A DNA stretch of 64,000 bases from JAMQPK01 sp963761975. GTDB lineage: Bacteria; Acidobacteriota; Vicinamibacteria; Vicinamibacterales; JAMQPK01. The notes beneath the pieces are model-generated. The model was not told the origin of the DNA and ran no database searches. It worked only from the letters and a program-made list of their open reading frames with translations. Position 1 is the first letter of the stretch; each line of letters begins with the position of its first letter. Both the position numbers and the translations under genes were made by a program. The stretch lies in NCBI GenBank assembly GCA_963761975.1, contig CAVXIR010000002.1:1984001-2048000 (forward strand). The letters are read 5' to 3'. Of the stretch, positions 27,001-33,340 are shown piece after piece.

Positions 27001-27372
27001 CTCCCGAAAGATCAGCGCAGTCCGGCCGCCTGGTTCAACGTCGCCGCGTTTCAAATGAACGCGCTCGGCACGTTTGGCAACGTTGGGCGCGCCACGCTCA
27101 CCGGGCCGGGCGTGTTTACGATCGATTTCTCGGCGCTGAAGAACTTCCAGTTTGGCGGCAGCAAGCACCTTCAGCTTCGGATCGAAGCGTTCAATTTGCT
27201 GAACACTCCGAATTTTGCCGATCCCAACACCAACGTTGCTCAAAGCAATTGGGCGGCCGCCGGGAACAACTCAATACCGACTCCCGGCAGCGGCGCGTTC
27301 GGCACGATCAATTCGATACGAGGCACCGTTCCGATGCGGCAACTGCAGTTCGGCTTGAAATTCGTGTTCTGA
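24016..27372 (+). CDS. Oar-like TonB-dependent receptor
   Basis: A 1118-residue outer-membrane protein with a signal peptide (to PSFAQT). A carboxypeptidase-regulatory-like domain follows (FGQITGQVTDASGAILVGAS ... GSYVFPNLLPGVYSIKV, about 25-110), then the plug (LELPLNGRNFINLVSLSPNV; DSVEEFKVQTGVYSAEFGR) and a long barrel ending in an aromatic residue (RQLQFGLKFVF). This architecture is typical of Acidobacteriota and Bacteroidota and serves TonB-driven uptake of oligomers. AAGGAGA lies 7 bp before the ATG. A strong terminator follows at 27385. No SusD-like partner is present. Confidence 0.92.
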   Translation: MHRVFERILIFTLLLTPATPSFAQTFGQITGQVTDASGAILVGASVTVTNTQTNQVREAQTNTAGSYVFPNLLPGVYSIKVDLQGFQSRVRNGVELQVQQTARLDFSMELGSVEVAVEVTGSAPMINATDATVGTVIENRQILELPLNGRNFINLVSLSPNVSSDWAGGGGGGASGRQGGDRSTQNFAVAGQRREYNQYTLDGIVNQDVNFNTYAFLPSIDSVEEFKVQTGVYSAEFGREVAQVNVSTKSGTNAYHGTIFEFIRNDAFDAAPYQFTSIKPQTSPFKWNQYGFTLGGPVQIPGLFNGANKLFFMTNFEGFRLRNQQEVVFSTPSVAMRNGDFSQAGVTIIDPLTRQPFPGNQIPRNRLDPIAIKLLEWYPEPNIPGAALSRNYLALQHHVTDKDQFTQRVDFVESPKSFWFGRYSWTDEYVLAPNLKDNGQVVETNVKQVMLSNTRTLSPSLVNEFRFGATKFYNNLAQELQYKRNVHEEVGLGLFIPPPISWGLPNMTISGFSGFGDNPSLPFTGNNYVFQFIDNMSWIKGNHSMRMGAEIRRDKYNMVGTQEIRGSLNVDRPVTGYSFADYMLGMISGTRSAGALGEGWYRALSQAYFIQDTWRMRPNVTLDLGLRYEYTPPWLDVKGEMMNIWVPPGFGTPSQQGKPCFIRVGSGDPYEGVATRFDPAICVARDGRLGDRLIAADKTNFAPRIGVVWSPSLKTTVRTGYGIFYAQDSTNPVFDMSRNIQGRITAQSSTLTLAQPYDGGATNPCGVQMPPQVCVTAPQVLGNQYDRRTPYVEQYLLNFQREVSNNTAVEVGYFGSRGHRLQRFISLNQPVPGTSLPILARAPAPELGNWQMINGVGHSNYNALATKLTRRLSNGFSGLVSYTYSKSMDNGSGLRSPGEPLKPQQGDCWECENGRSVFDVRHRLTTSFIYEVPVGAGRKYLSQGGVLDVLAGGWQLGGMLRASSGFPLTVLSGVDRSNTAHGYDRPNAVAGVSPELPKDQRSPAAWFNVAAFQMNALGTFGNVGRATLTGPGVFTIDFSALKNFQFGGSKHLQLRIEAFNLLNTPNFADPNTNVAQSNWAAAGNNSIPTPGSGAFGTINSIRGTVPMRQLQFGLKFVF

Positions 27373-27384
27373 GTGGTGGACCAT

Positions 27385-27415
27385 CCACGGGAGCGGACCA
27401 CATCCGCTCCCGTGG
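27385..27415 (+). terminator. Terminator after the TonB receptor
   Basis: A perfect 13-bp stem, CCACGGGAGCGGA (27385-27397) with TCCGCTCCCGTGG (27403-27415), around a 5-nt loop, followed by TTCTC. It starts 13 bp after the stop codon. Confidence 0.8.
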
Positions 27416-27420
27416 TTCTC

Positions 27421-27482
27421 ACAATCCGCCAATCTCCCCATCTGCGAATCTCCCAATCTCTCAATTCCCAATCTCCCAATGG
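27421..27482. repeat. 8-bp word island, CCAATCTN family, long form
   Basis: About eight words: ACAATCCG, CCAATCTC, CCCATCTG, CGAATCTC, CCAATCTC, TCAATTC, CCAATCTC and CCAATGG. They open and close with the same words as the four-unit island at 8966-8996, so the difference is expansion of the middle units. It lies just before the hydroxyacid dehydrogenase gene. Confidence 0.85.
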
Positions 27483-27503
27483 TGGTGCAGTAGAATTCAC
27501 TTC

Positions 27504-28691
27504 ATGACCCGTCGCGTCGGCCCTCCGCACGTGCTCAACATCAGTGACCTTCGACGGTTGGCTCAACGCCGCCTGCCTCGAGTGGTATTCGATTACATTG
27601 ATGGCGGCGCCGATGCGGAAGTGACGCTTCGTGACAACGTGAAGGCGTACGAGCAGCTCACGTTTCGCCCGCGCGGCGCGGTGGCCATCCCTTCCATCGA
27701 TCTGAAAACCACGGTCCTCGGAGTGCCGCTCGAGCTGCCGTTCATCCTGGCGCCGATCGGCAGCAGCCGCATGTTCTACCCCAACGGCGAGGTGCTTGCC
27801 GCGCGAGCAGCCGGGAAGGCGGGAACGGGCTACATCCTGTCCACACTCTCGGGGACGCCGATGGAACAGGTTCGCGCGGCGACGAAAGGCCCGGCGTGGT
27901 ATCAGGTGTATCTGTGCGGCGGCCGCGAGGCGTCCGTTGACATGCTGAAACGCGCCAAAGCCGCGGGTTTCACCGCGCTGGTTGTGACGATCGACACCGG
28001 CGTGCCCGGTTTGCGGGAGCGCGATCTTCGCAACGGCATCAAAGAACTTCTTGGACGGGGCATTTCGGGCATTCCGTACCTGGGGCAGATGATTGCCCGT
28101 CCCGGTTGGGTCGCAGGCATGCTGACGGACGGCGGCCTGATGGAATTTCCAAACGTGGTACTACCGACCGGTCCCATGCCGTACGCCGACGTCGGCAAGA
28201 CGCTCGAGCAGTCGGTCGTGTGCTGGGACGATCTCAAATGGATCCGCGAGCTGTGGAACGGCAAGATCGTCGTCAAAGGTGTGCATACGGCCGAAGACGC
28301 GCGCCGTGTGGTTGACGAAGGCGCCGACGCCCTCGTCGTGTCGAATCACGGCGGCCGGCAGCTTGATGGAGTGCCAGGCAGCATCAGATCGTTGCCGGAA
28401 GTGGCCGCGGCTGTCGGCAATCACATCGAAGTGCTCGTGGACGGCGGCATTCGTAACGGTGGCGACGTCGTCAAGGCACTGTCAATGGGCGCGCGCGCGG
28501 TGCTCATCGGCCGCGCCTATGCGTATGGTCTCGCGGCCGCCGGCGAACCTGGTGTCGAGCGCGCGATCGAGATTCTGCGCACCGGCATCGTCCGCACCAT
28601 GAAGCTGTTAGGTGTGTCGTCGGTCCGCGAGCTCAATCGGTCGTACGTCGACGTCCCCGTCGGGTGGCTACCGGGTGGAAACGGAAACTAA
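27504..28691 (+). CDS. FMN-dependent alpha-hydroxy-acid dehydrogenase/oxidase
   Basis: A 395-residue protein from the ATG at 27504; the frame extends upstream but homology starts at ISDLRRLAQRRLPRVVFDYI. Family landmarks: FDYIDGGADAEVTLRDN, LPFILAPIGSSRM, and the active-site segment VVSNHGGRQLDG with the catalytic His, followed by VDGGIRNGGDVVKAL and ARAVLIGRAYAYGL for phosphate binding. The group oxidises L-lactate, glycolate or mandelate-type acids. No signal peptide or membrane loop is clear. The ribosome-binding site is weak, and the leader is the CCAATCTN word island. A second word island begins on its TAA stop. Confidence 0.92.
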   Translation: MTRRVGPPHVLNISDLRRLAQRRLPRVVFDYIDGGADAEVTLRDNVKAYEQLTFRPRGAVAIPSIDLKTTVLGVPLELPFILAPIGSSRMFYPNGEVLAARAAGKAGTGYILSTLSGTPMEQVRAATKGPAWYQVYLCGGREASVDMLKRAKAAGFTALVVTIDTGVPGLRERDLRNGIKELLGRGISGIPYLGQMIARPGWVAGMLTDGGLMEFPNVVLPTGPMPYADVGKTLEQSVVCWDDLKWIRELWNGKIVVKGVHTAEDARRVVDEGADALVVSNHGGRQLDGVPGSIRSLPEVAAAVGNHIEVLVDGGIRNGGDVVKALSMGARAVLIGRAYAYGLAAAGEPGVERAIEILRTGIVRTMKLLGVSSVRELNRSYVDVPVGWLPGGNGN

Positions 28692-28767
28692 AATCTAGAA
28701 AACTTAAATCTAAAATCTTAGATTCCAGATTCTGGATTCCGGTTTGTAGATTCCAGATTCAGATTCG
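28690..28767. repeat. AT-rich 7-bp word island, AGATTCC family
   Basis: Degenerate heptamers in both orientations (AAAATCT, AAAATCT, then AGATTCC, AGATTCT, GGATTCC, AGATTCC, AGATTCG) fill the gap between two genes. The first overlaps the TAA stop at 28689-28691. The base composition is much more AT-rich than the neighbouring genes. Confidence 0.8.
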
Positions 28768-28776
28768 CGAGGTGCT

Positions 28777-29577
28777 ATGCAGACCATGGATCAGATTGAC
28801 TACAAGATTTACGGCGACGACATGCAGTTTGTCGAAGTCGAGCTCGACCCGAACGAGGCGACGGTCGCCGAGGCCGGGGGCATGATGTACATGGATGACG
28901 GCATCGAAATGGAGACGGTATTCGGCGACGGTTCGCAGCAGCAAACCGGATTCATGGGCGCGCTCATGGGGGCCGGCAAGCGGCTGCTCACGGGTGAGTC
29001 GCTGTTCATGACGGTCTTCTACAACCGCAGCAGCCAGAAAAAAAAGGTCGCCTTCGGTGCTCCGTACCCGGGAAAAATCATCGCGATTCATCTCTCGGAA
29101 ATTGGCGGAGAGCTGGTCGCGCAGAAGGATTCATTCCTCGCTGCGGCCAAGGGCGTGAGCATCGGCATTGCGTTTCAACGGAAGCTCGGCGTCGGTCTGT
29201 TCGGAGGCGAAGGCTTTATCATGCAGCGGCTGCAGGGCAACGGGTGGGCGTTTGTGCACGCCGGAGGCACGCTGCATGAGCGCACGCTTGCGTCTGGCGA
29301 GCTCATCCGCGTCGACACCGGTTGCATCGTTGCTCTCCAGCCGACCGTGAATTACGACATTCAGTACGTCGGCAAGATCAAGTCTGCGCTGTTTGGCGGT
29401 GAGGGACTGTTCTTCGCGACGCTGCGGGGCCCCGGCAAGGTGTGGCTGCAGTCCCTTCCGCTCAGCCGGCTTGCGAACCGGATCGTCTCCGCCGTGCCAG
29501 GGGTCGGGCGGGGTGGGCGTGAAGAGGGGTCGATCTTGGGCACCATCGGCGGCTTTCTCGACGGCGACAATAGCTAG
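28777..29577 (+). CDS. AIM24/TIGR00266-family protein
   Basis: A 266-residue protein with GAGGTG 3-4 bp before the ATG. It has the tandem beta-sandwich repeats of the AIM24 family (VEVELDPNEATVAEAGGMMYMDDGIEME; ESLFMTVFYNRS; GAPYPGKIIAIHL; HAGGTLHERTLASGELIRVDTG; LFGGEGLFFATLRGPGKVWL). It is cytoplasmic; the function in bacteria is unknown, and the yeast homologue supports mitochondrial membrane structure. The C-terminus is Gly-rich (GVGRGGREEGSILGTIGGFL), as usual in this family. It lies 85 bp after the hydroxyacid dehydrogenase and its TAG stop starts the longest repeat island of the window. Confidence 0.85.
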   Translation: MQTMDQIDYKIYGDDMQFVEVELDPNEATVAEAGGMMYMDDGIEMETVFGDGSQQQTGFMGALMGAGKRLLTGESLFMTVFYNRSSQKKKVAFGAPYPGKIIAIHLSEIGGELVAQKDSFLAAAKGVSIGIAFQRKLGVGLFGGEGFIMQRLQGNGWAFVHAGGTLHERTLASGELIRVDTGCIVALQPTVNYDIQYVGKIKSALFGGEGLFFATLRGPGKVWLQSLPLSRLANRIVSAVPGVGRGGREEGSILGTIGGFLDGDNS

Positions 29578-29750
29578 GTGCGTCAGGTGCGTCAGGTGCG
29601 TCAGGTGCGTCAGGTGCGTCAGGTGCGTCAGGTGCGTCAGGTGCGTCAGGTGCGTCAGGTGCGTCAGGTGCGTCAGGTGCGTCAGGTGCGTCAGGTACGT
29701 CAGGTGCGTCAGGTGCGTTAGGTGCGCTACGTGCGTTGGATGCGCGGGTG
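29576..29750. repeat. 9-bp tandem repeat AGGTGCGTC, 13 perfect units plus decayed ones
   Basis: Thirteen identical units run from 29576 to 29692, followed by AGGTACGTC, AGGTGCGTC, AGGTGCGTT, AGGTGCGCT and weaker copies. The array begins inside the TAG stop (29575-29577) of the AIM24 gene. There are no spacers, so it is a tandem array and not a CRISPR. The 9-bp unit keeps all frames open for long stretches, which creates artefactual frames. Confidence 0.97.
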
Positions 29751-29837
29751 CGGTAGGGTGGAGTGGTGCCGATAGGTGGTAGTACGTAGCGTCCCGTCCA
29801 CCGCTGCATTGGCGGCGGATAGCCGGACCTTTGATAA

Positions 29838-30704
29838 ATGATGCGACAACTTCGCGCAACGTTCGTGATTTGGACGCTGGCCCTCTTATGGCCGGGGTTG
29901 GCTGCAGCGCAGAGCGATCTCGAACGGGCGCGCGCGCTTTATAACGAGGGTCTGTACGACGATTCGATTGCCGCCGCGATGCTCGCGAAAAACAAACCGA
30001 CTGCAGCCCCGTCGGCGACGCTCATTGCCGCGCGAGCGCGCCTCGAGCGCTTCCGAAAGGGGAAGGACCCCCAGGATCTCGCTGCCGCGCGTGCGGATCT
30101 TGTTTCGCTGAATCCCCGCAACCTGGCGCCTCAGGAAGCGATCGAGTGGCAAATCGGTCTCGGGACAGCGCTGTTCCTCGACGACCAGCCTGGGCCGGCG
30201 GCTGACATGTTTACAAGCGCGCTCTCATCGGCTCGCGCAAAAGTCTCGCCGGCGGAGCTCGAGAAGCTGGTCGAATGGTGGGCCGCGACGCTCTCAAAGG
30301 TGGCCGAAGCGCTCACGGGCTCCGCGCGCAAAGAGGCGTATCTGGCGATGCTTTCTGCCGTGCGGGAAGAGCTCGATCGCAATCCCCTGTCACGTCCGGC
30401 CACCTACTGGACGGTCGTCTCGAGGCGCGGGACGGGCGATCTGGAGGGCGCCTGGAACGCGGCGGTGGCAGGATGGATTCGCGTCGGTTCTCAGCCGGAC
30501 GCGAAGGAGTTTCGAGGCGATCTCGAGCGCTTCGTGACGCAGACGCTCATTCCCGAACGTGCCCAGTTACGCACCGGACAGCGCCTCGACTCAAGGGTGA
30601 CGATGAGCGAAATTGCGGTGATGAACGAAGAGTGGCGTGCCATTGGGGCGCGATGGTCCAACGACCCGGCGCCAACCGGTGGGGCTGCCACACCCCCGTC
30701 CTGA
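29838..30704 (+). CDS. Exported helical-repeat (TPR-like) protein of unknown function
   Basis: A 288-residue protein with a signal peptide (to AAAQS). The mature part is almost all helical, starting LERARALYNEGLYDDSIAAA, which fits one degenerate TPR unit; further helices contain EAIEWQIGLGTALFLDDQPG and ELEKLVEWWAATLSKVAEAL. No catalytic motif is visible. It follows the large repeat array by about 90 bp and precedes the aldolase gene by 150 bp. Similar small exported TPR proteins in this phylum act as adaptors near secretion or uptake genes; a role here cannot be assigned. Confidence 0.7.
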   Translation: MMRQLRATFVIWTLALLWPGLAAAQSDLERARALYNEGLYDDSIAAAMLAKNKPTAAPSATLIAARARLERFRKGKDPQDLAAARADLVSLNPRNLAPQEAIEWQIGLGTALFLDDQPGPAADMFTSALSSARAKVSPAELEKLVEWWAATLSKVAEALTGSARKEAYLAMLSAVREELDRNPLSRPATYWTVVSRRGTGDLEGAWNAAVAGWIRVGSQPDAKEFRGDLERFVTQTLIPERAQLRTGQRLDSRVTMSEIAVMNEEWRAIGARWSNDPAPTGGAATPPS

Positions 30705-30854
30705 AACATTTTGCGACAAATGGGCTGTCCGGCCCCGAGCTATACTTAACCGATCTTCCCAATCGACCGCACTTATACCTGCTCGAACTAAGGGAGTGGT
30801 GCGCCGCGATTTCCGCTCGCGACTAACACTCTTATTTAGAAAGGATTACGGCTC

Positions 30855-31805
30855 ATGCGGCACTTTCGGTTCGGCCCCGGCGTCGGCCTCGTCGGCGCCA
30901 TGCTCGTCACGCTTTGGGCAAGCACCGGATTCGTATCGGCTCAAGGAGCGGCAGTGCGGATCAACGGCGCCATCGAAAAGCTGGCGCAAGGCAAATCGCT
31001 GGCCGGCGCCATCATGTACGACTTTTCGTTGTATGCCGCGGCCCAGTTTGCCTCGTCGGATCTCGATTTCATGATCATCGATATGGAACACCGCGGCCTC
31101 GATTTCGAGCGCCTCGAGACGTTCCTGCTCGGCACCACCAACAAGGCCGAGATTGCCAAACAAGGCAACCTCCAGGTCCGCGTGCCTCCGATCGTCCGTA
31201 TTCCGACCTACGGCAGGGCGCCGAACGAGGCTATCGTGAAACAGGTGCTCGACATGGGCGCCTTCGGCATCATGTTCCCCGCGATCGAAAGCAAGCAGCA
31301 GGCGCTCGAGGCGGTGTCGGCAGCGCGTTATCCGCAATTGAAGGGCTCCAAATACCCCAACCCGGTCGGCCGCCGCGGCAATGGCAACATGCCGGCCGCG
31401 TGGTTCTGGGGATTGTCCAGACCCGAATACTCGCGCCGCGCGGATATCTGGCCGGCCAATCCGGATGGCGAGCTGCTGCTGTTTCTGCAGGTGGAAACGG
31501 TCGAAGGTGTTCGCAACATCAATGAGATTCTCTCCGTCCCCGGCATCGGCGTCTTGTTTGTGGGTCCGAACGATCTGTCGTGGTCGCTCGGCGTTCCGCA
31601 GGGGTCGCCCGAGCACGAAGAAGCCGTTCAGGTTGTGCTCGATGCGTGCCGGGCGCGCAATATTCCGGCGGCGATCACGGTCACCGAGGCCGATGTCGTG
31701 AAGCGCCTCAAGCAGGGATTCCGCATCGCGTCGTTGCCGAGTGGCGGCCTCGAAGCCCCAATGGACGCCACGCTGAAGCTCGCGCGGACGGTGATTCAGA
31801 AATGA
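30855..31805 (+). CDS. Exported HpcH/HpaI-family aldolase
   Basis: A 316-residue protein with a signal peptide (to FVSAQ), unusual because HpcH/HpaI aldolases are normally cytoplasmic. Family motifs: DFMIIDMEHRGLDFERLE, VRVPPIVRI, LDMGAFGIMFPAIES (Arg/metal region), LFLQVETVEGVRNINEIL (metal Glu) and VLFVGPNDLSWSLG (metal Asp). These enzymes split 2-keto-4-hydroxy acids by a metal-dependent retro-aldol reaction. AAAGGA stands 9-11 bp before the ATG. The ankyrin gene starts within its stop (ATGA overlap), so the two are coupled and head the DUF1592/DUF1552 group. Confidence 0.88.
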   Translation: MRHFRFGPGVGLVGAMLVTLWASTGFVSAQGAAVRINGAIEKLAQGKSLAGAIMYDFSLYAAAQFASSDLDFMIIDMEHRGLDFERLETFLLGTTNKAEIAKQGNLQVRVPPIVRIPTYGRAPNEAIVKQVLDMGAFGIMFPAIESKQQALEAVSAARYPQLKGSKYPNPVGRRGNGNMPAAWFWGLSRPEYSRRADIWPANPDGELLLFLQVETVEGVRNINEILSVPGIGVLFVGPNDLSWSLGVPQGSPEHEEAVQVVLDACRARNIPAAITVTEADVVKRLKQGFRIASLPSGGLEAPMDATLKLARTVIQK

Positions 31806-33340
31806 CGATCCTGCGCAGCGTCGCTCCTGCCGCGTGCGCGCTTGCGCTGCTGACAGTCGCCGTGACTTCAGCCGCCGACGGCGACCTTCGGCTCGTCGAG
31901 GCCGTTAAGACGAGAGACCAGCACGCGATGCGAGCGCTGCTGAAGCAGCAGATCGACGTCAACCTTCGAGCGCATGACGGCTCCACGGCGCTTCTCTGGG
32001 CCGCTCACTGGAACGATCTCGCCGCAGCCGACCTGCTCGTCCGTGCCGGCGCCAACGTCAACGCCGCGAACGATCTGCGAATGACCCCGCTGTCGCTCGC
32101 GTGCACGAACGCGAGTGCGCCGCTCGTCGATCTGCTCCTGATGGCCGGCGCCAATCCCAACACGGCGATCGCGACCGGTGAGACGCCGATCATGACGTGT
32201 GCGAGCACCGGCAGCGTCGACGCCGTGCGCATGCTGATTGCTCGTGGCGCCGATGTGAACACGAAGGAGCCTTCGCAGAACCAGACCGCGGTGATGTGGG
32301 CGGTTTCCGAGCGTCATCCGGACGTCGTGCAAATCCTCATCGAATACGGCGCGCAGTTGTCGGCGCGGACGAAGAAAGGATTTACTGCGCTGCATTTCGC
32401 CGCTCGTGAGGGAGATCTCGAAAGTGGGCGTCTGCTGCTGGAGGCGGGCGTCGACGTGAACATCCGGTCGCGGCCCGATGTGCCCGAGACGGGCGCCAGG
32501 GGTGAGGGTGCCGGTAGAGGGGCAGGAGGCCCGAGTTACGAGGCATCGGTTTCTACCGGCGCCACGCCGTTGCTCGTCGCAGTGGTGAGAGCGCAGGTGC
32601 CGTTCGCGCTCTATCTGTTAGAACAGGGCGCCGATCCGAATATCACCGATGCGGGCTTTGCGCCGCTCCATTGGGCCACGGGTTCCTGGGAAAGTGGTGA
32701 AGCCAATCCCGTGTTTGGTTTCAACGACGCGATGAGCGGGATTCCGCAACGGGAAGCCAAGTTGAAACTCGTGAAAGCTCTGCTCGCCAAAGGCGCCGAT
32801 CCGAATGCGCGTATGACGCAGCGGCCGCCGGGCTTCGCGGGCGGTTACTCCGACTCTGTTGGTGCGACGCCGTTCTTCCTCGCCGCGGCGACGGCCGACA
32901 TCGAGTTGATGCGTCTCCTCCTGGCAGCCGGTGCCGATCCCTCGACGATGACGAGGAGCAACAGCACGGCGATCATGGCGGCGGCTGGTATGAATCGCAC
33001 GCTCGGCGAAAGCGCGGTCACGGAAGATCAGGCGCTCGAGGCGGTCAAACTTCTGCTGGAGTTGGGTGTCGATGCCAAGGCGGCCGCTGCGAATGGTGAG
33101 AACGCGTTGTTTGGCCCCGCCTACCGCGGTTGGAACACGCTGCTCCAGTTGCTGATCGACCGTGGCGCAAATGTCAACGCGGTGAGTAAGGCCGGCATCA
33201 CCCCGTGGCGGGCGGCCTCGGGTCAGGGCGATCGTCTAGGTGGTGTGCTTTTCAACCCCGACACTGCGGCGCTGCTCGTCAAGCACGGTGCGGATCCAAC
33301 GCTCGGCAAACCCTGCATGGCGCAGAACAAATGCCGGTGA
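31802..33340 (+). CDS. Exported ankyrin-repeat protein
   Basis: A 512-residue protein from the ATG at 31802, which overlaps the aldolase stop by 4 bp; the frame is open further up but no homology lies there. A signal peptide (to TSAAD) is followed by about nine ankyrin repeats with clear TPLHxA-type cores (GSTALLWAAHWNDLAAADLL; RMTPLSLACTNASAPLVDLL; GFTALHFAAREGDLESGRLL; GFAPLHWATG). The repeats probably hold together the periplasmic cytochrome/DUF1552 partners by protein contacts. Its last 10 bp overlap the next gene. Ankyrin proteins next to DUF1592 cytochromes recur in Acidobacteriota and Planctomycetota. Confidence 0.88.
   Translation: MTILRSVAPAACALALLTVAVTSAADGDLRLVEAVKTRDQHAMRALLKQQIDVNLRAHDGSTALLWAAHWNDLAAADLLVRAGANVNAANDLRMTPLSLACTNASAPLVDLLLMAGANPNTAIATGETPIMTCASTGSVDAVRMLIARGADVNTKEPSQNQTAVMWAVSERHPDVVQILIEYGAQLSARTKKGFTALHFAAREGDLESGRLLLEAGVDVNIRSRPDVPETGARGEGAGRGAGGPSYEASVSTGATPLLVAVVRAQVPFALYLLEQGADPNITDAGFAPLHWATGSWESGEANPVFGFNDAMSGIPQREAKLKLVKALLAKGADPNARMTQRPPGFAGGYSDSVGATPFFLAAATADIELMRLLLAAGADPSTMTRSNSTAIMAAAGMNRTLGESAVTEDQALEAVKLLLELGVDAKAAAANGENALFGPAYRGWNTLLQLLIDRGANVNAVSKAGITPWRAASGQGDRLGGVLFNPDTAALLVKHGADPTLGKPCMAQNKCR

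Noticed and set aside
26874..27503. Upstream extension of the hydroxyacid dehydrogenase frame
   Set aside because: It lies over the 3' part of the TonB receptor gene and the word island; homology starts after ATG 27504.
29576..29750. Possible CRISPR array
   Set aside because: Units are 9 bp, directly abutting and without spacers; no cas genes are near.
29131..29859. Long minus-strand frame with repeated Leu/Thr/His or Ala/Pro/Asp units
   Set aside because: Produced by the 9-bp tandem repeat, which has no stop in several frames; it overlaps the real AIM24 gene and has no start signal.
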